This document shows, piece by piece, positions 4,410 through 6,363 of a DNA stretch of 6,363 nt (positions within the stretch are counted from its first letter, which is position 1; each line of letters begins with the position of its first letter). Location: contig JALHSV010000276.1 of assembly GCA_022865525.1 (NCBI GenBank), positions 1-6,363 on the forward strand. The letters run 5' to 3'. Made by a program: the position numbers and the translations under genes. This DNA comes from Thermodesulfovibrionales bacterium (GTDB taxonomy: Bacteria; Nitrospirota; Thermodesulfovibrionia; Thermodesulfovibrionales; SM23-35). The notes beneath the pieces were generated by a model that was given only the letters and a program-made list of their open reading frames with translations, was not told where the DNA came from and did not search any database.

Positions 4410-5921
4410 ATGCTAACAGACAAGAGAATTCTTAACGCTGCATTAGAAAAAAGACTGTATCATCTGATTATCAGCAGGCTTGACGGAGAAAATATCCCGA
4501 TCCCGGAATATCAGGATAGGATTTTTCAGCTCGTTCGGAACGGCATAGGTGGATTTATTATTTTTGGCGGCAAGAAAGAGGAGGTGAAGCACTTTGTCAA
4601 GACATTACAGACGATCTCAGAATTACCCTTATTTATCGCCTCAGATATCGAACGGGGGGTAGGGCAACAGATTCAGGGCAGCACGCTCTTCCCATGCCAG
4701 ATGTCTATGGCTGCGGCCATAGACAGGAGCAATCCTTACGATGTCGGTATCCTTGAAGAAGCCATACAATCAGTTGCCGATGAAGCCGAGCATGTCGGTA
4801 TCAATATGCCTTTAATTCCCGTCCTTGACGTGAATCAGGATCCTGATAACCCCATTATCTGCACAAGAGCATTTTCCGATGACCCTGAGGTCGTTACCTG
4901 GTTCGGACTAAAGTATATAAAGATCCTGGAAGAGGCTGGTCTTGTGAGTTGCGCCAAACATTTTCCGGGTCACGGTGATACCTCTATTGACTCGCATGTC
5001 TCACTCCCTGTCATCAATAAGTCCTCTGAAGAATTGATCAGCACAGATATTGTCCCGTTCAGATCCGCTATCAATCAGGGTGTCAGCAGTATTATGGTCG
5101 GCCACCTGAGTATTCCGGCAATCGACACCATCCCCGCAAGCCTGTCAAGGGAAATACATTCAATGCTGAGGAGCGCTCTTGGATTTAAAGGCCTTATCCT
5201 GACAGATGCACTGACAATGCATGCGCTCAATGATATCCCCGATGTTGCAGTCCGGTGCCTCAATGCGGGGGCTGATATTTTATTGCATCCTGCTGAACCT
5301 GATGAGGCGGTGAAGACACTCTTATCTGCCGTTCTGTCGGGACAGCTTCCCGAGGATCGGATAGACAGTGCCCTGACCCGAATCATAAACAGAAAAGAAA
5401 AACTGCGGAATACCAGGATGCAAGAGGTTGATTATCAGGCGCACGCCAGGCTTTCATCACAGATTACCGATAAGTCTGTAAGTCTCATCAAAGGTGTGCC
5501 GGGAATTGTGCCGGGTATCAATAGGGAGAATATTCATATTTTCATGGCCGGGGATGAAGAACCTTGCCTGCGGTCCCCTCTCAAAGACCTCTCAGCCAAC
5601 ATTTGGATGCTCCATGAAATCGGCGTCAATCTGGACCTCCACAACACGATAGCCATCGTCGCTATATTTACGAATGTTGCTGCATGGAAAGGAAGCGCAG
5701 GAATCAGTGAGAATGAAAAAAATCGGATTCGTGATCTGATCAGAGGCTCCAGAAAATCCATTATCATTTCCTTTGGCAATCCCTATGTGTTGCGGCATTT
5801 CCCGGAATCTGATGTTCTTGTAGCTGCATATGAGGTTACCGATCAGGCCCAGGAAACGGTCGTGAAATGGCTAAAGGGATCAGGAGGGCTTGAGGGAAGA
5901 CTGCCGGTCAGATTATCATGA
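4410..5921 (+). CDS. Glycoside hydrolase family 3 protein, NagZ-like beta-N-acetylglucosaminidase
   Basis: Family members remove terminal beta-linked GlcNAc, notably from GlcNAc-anhydroMurNAc peptides in cell-wall recycling; some close relatives act as phosphorylases. With ATG 4410 the product has 503 residues. Residues about 10-330 form the catalytic barrel: FIIFGG, ASDIERG, then KHFPGHGDTSIDSH with the Asp-Ser-His dyad (D194, H196) that marks the NagZ group, MVGHLSIPAID, and LILTDALTM with the likely nucleophile D266. Residues about 355-503 make a second alpha/beta domain, as in two-domain Gram-positive NagZ and unlike the short single-domain E. coli enzyme. No signal peptide or lipobox is present, so a cytosolic location is likely. 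A TTG at 4395 would add five residues and is less likely. The hydrolase gene starts 1 nt after the stop, so they form an operon. Exact substrate is not proven. Confidence 0.9.
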   Translation: MLTDKRILNAALEKRLYHLIISRLDGENIPIPEYQDRIFQLVRNGIGGFIIFGGKKEEVKHFVKTLQTISELPLFIASDIERGVGQQIQGSTLFPCQMSMAAAIDRSNPYDVGILEEAIQSVADEAEHVGINMPLIPVLDVNQDPDNPIICTRAFSDDPEVVTWFGLKYIKILEEAGLVSCAKHFPGHGDTSIDSHVSLPVINKSSEELISTDIVPFRSAINQGVSSIMVGHLSIPAIDTIPASLSREIHSMLRSALGFKGLILTDALTMHALNDIPDVAVRCLNAGADILLHPAEPDEAVKTLLSAVLSGQLPEDRIDSALTRIINRKEKLRNTRMQEVDYQAHARLSSQITDKSVSLIKGVPGIVPGINRENIHIFMAGDEEPCLRSPLKDLSANIWMLHEIGVNLDLHNTIAIVAIFTNVAAWKGSAGISENEKNRIRDLIRGSRKSIIISFGNPYVLRHFPESDVLVAAYEVTDQAQETVVKWLKGSGGLEGRLPVRLS

Positions 5922-5922
5922 G

Positions 5923-6363
5923 ATGGACTTAGACATCGTCTCCTATCCAGGAAGTCCTGAAAAGCCTGCAATCGTATTTATTCATGGACTCGGTATGGAC
6001 AAAAATATATGGGTAGCACCTTCCAAATCCCGTATCCTCGGCGGCATATTCCCGCTGAAGGTCCTGGTTGGCAGATATGTGTCAGGCAAGCCCCGCGTCC
6101 TTCAAACTCTTTTCCATGACCTGAAGAACAGACACTATCCTGTGATCACCTGGAGTCAGAAGAGAACAGCGGGGCCGATACTTTCTGTTATCCCGGAATT
6201 AACTGCAATAATCAGGATTGCTCGTGGAATGACAGCAGAAGGAATTATCCTGGTTGGGCATAGCAGGGGAGGACTTATCGGACGGAAATATCTCTCGAAA
6301 ACAGACAGCCCGATCAAAGGCCTGATAACTATTGCTACTCCCCATAAGGGAAGTGCTATTGCA
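5923..6363 (+). CDS. Alpha/beta hydrolase, lipase/PGAP1-like, N-terminal 147 residues (3' end outside the window)
   Basis: The reading frame begins at ATG 5923, one base after the GH3 stop, and stays open to the window edge. It shows the alpha/beta-hydrolase plan: a beta strand leading into FIHGLGMDKNIW (oxyanion-hole HGLG at 21-24), then the nucleophile elbow LVGHSRGGLIGRKYL with Ser114, and IATPHKGS (137-144), a phrase typical of triacylglycerol-lipase and PGAP1-like esterases. The catalytic Asp and His would lie beyond the edge. There is no signal peptide. No clear ribosome binding site sits at the usual distance, so translation is probably coupled to the GH3 gene. An ATG at 5918 hits a stop after four codons and was not used. 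The fold is sure; the substrate (lipid ester, or another ester or amide) cannot be told. Confidence 0.88.
   Translation, partial: MDLDIVSYPGSPEKPAIVFIHGLGMDKNIWVAPSKSRILGGIFPLKVLVGRYVSGKPRVLQTLFHDLKNRHYPVITWSQKRTAGPILSVIPELTAIIRIARGMTAEGIILVGHSRGGLIGRKYLSKTDSPIKGLITIATPHKGSAIA

Noticed and set aside
5075..5798. Minus-strand frames opposite the GH3 gene
   Set aside because: They overlap a conserved coding region, are low-complexity or Ser/Arg-rich, and lack start signals.
1..6363. CRISPR array, tRNA/rRNA, insertion sequence or phage attachment site
   Set aside because: I found no regularly spaced repeats, no tRNA-like cloverleaf, no transposase or integrase frame and no terminal inverted repeats with target duplication.

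Overview
The window is mostly a housekeeping stretch. It contains the end of a glycolytic/secretion operon, a convergent RNA-turnover operon with a 6S RNA gene behind it, and a divergent pair made of a cysteine-containing HTH regulator and a NagZ-type glycosidase operon. The base composition is moderate. The organism is bacterial. RNase Y, a YmdB-type phosphoesterase, a SecG with a Gln/Pro tail, and 6S RNA directly upstream of rny together suggest a deep-branching Gram-negative lineage such as Nitrospirota or a former deltaproteobacterium. That placement is an inference and the window does not prove it.

Layout. Positions 1-303 (+) hold the last 100 residues of triosephosphate isomerase. Its stop overlaps the start of secG (300-674, +) in an ATGA junction. 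Facing it on the minus strand are rny (1531-3093) and then a YmdB-family metallophosphoesterase gene (733-1515), separated by 15 nt and very probably one transcript. Upstream of rny is about 540 nt without a long gene. It contains a well-supported 6S RNA gene (about 3335-3515, -), a long rny leader with a hairpin just before the ribosome binding site, and an intrinsic terminator (3570-3597, -) that closes the next gene. That gene (3636-about 4277, -) encodes a SufR-like winged-helix regulator with a C-terminal cysteine set. Across an AT-rich divergent region with nested inverted repeats lies a two-domain GH3 enzyme (4410-5921, +). One nucleotide later begins an alpha/beta hydrolase gene that runs off the right edge (5923-6363, +).

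How the parts fit. TpiA and SecG serve glycolysis and protein export. RNase Y is a membrane-anchored initiator of mRNA decay, and its linkage to YmdB is conserved in other phyla. 6S RNA regulates RNA polymerase, so this segment joins transcription control to RNA decay. The GH3/lipase-like pair may act on cell-wall or envelope material. The adjacent regulator could control itself and that pair, but only the DNA geometry supports this. I found no mobile element, CRISPR array, tRNA or rRNA, and no clear new multi-gene system. The items most worth checking are the 6S-rny arrangement, the structured rny leader and the regulator's divergent operator region.
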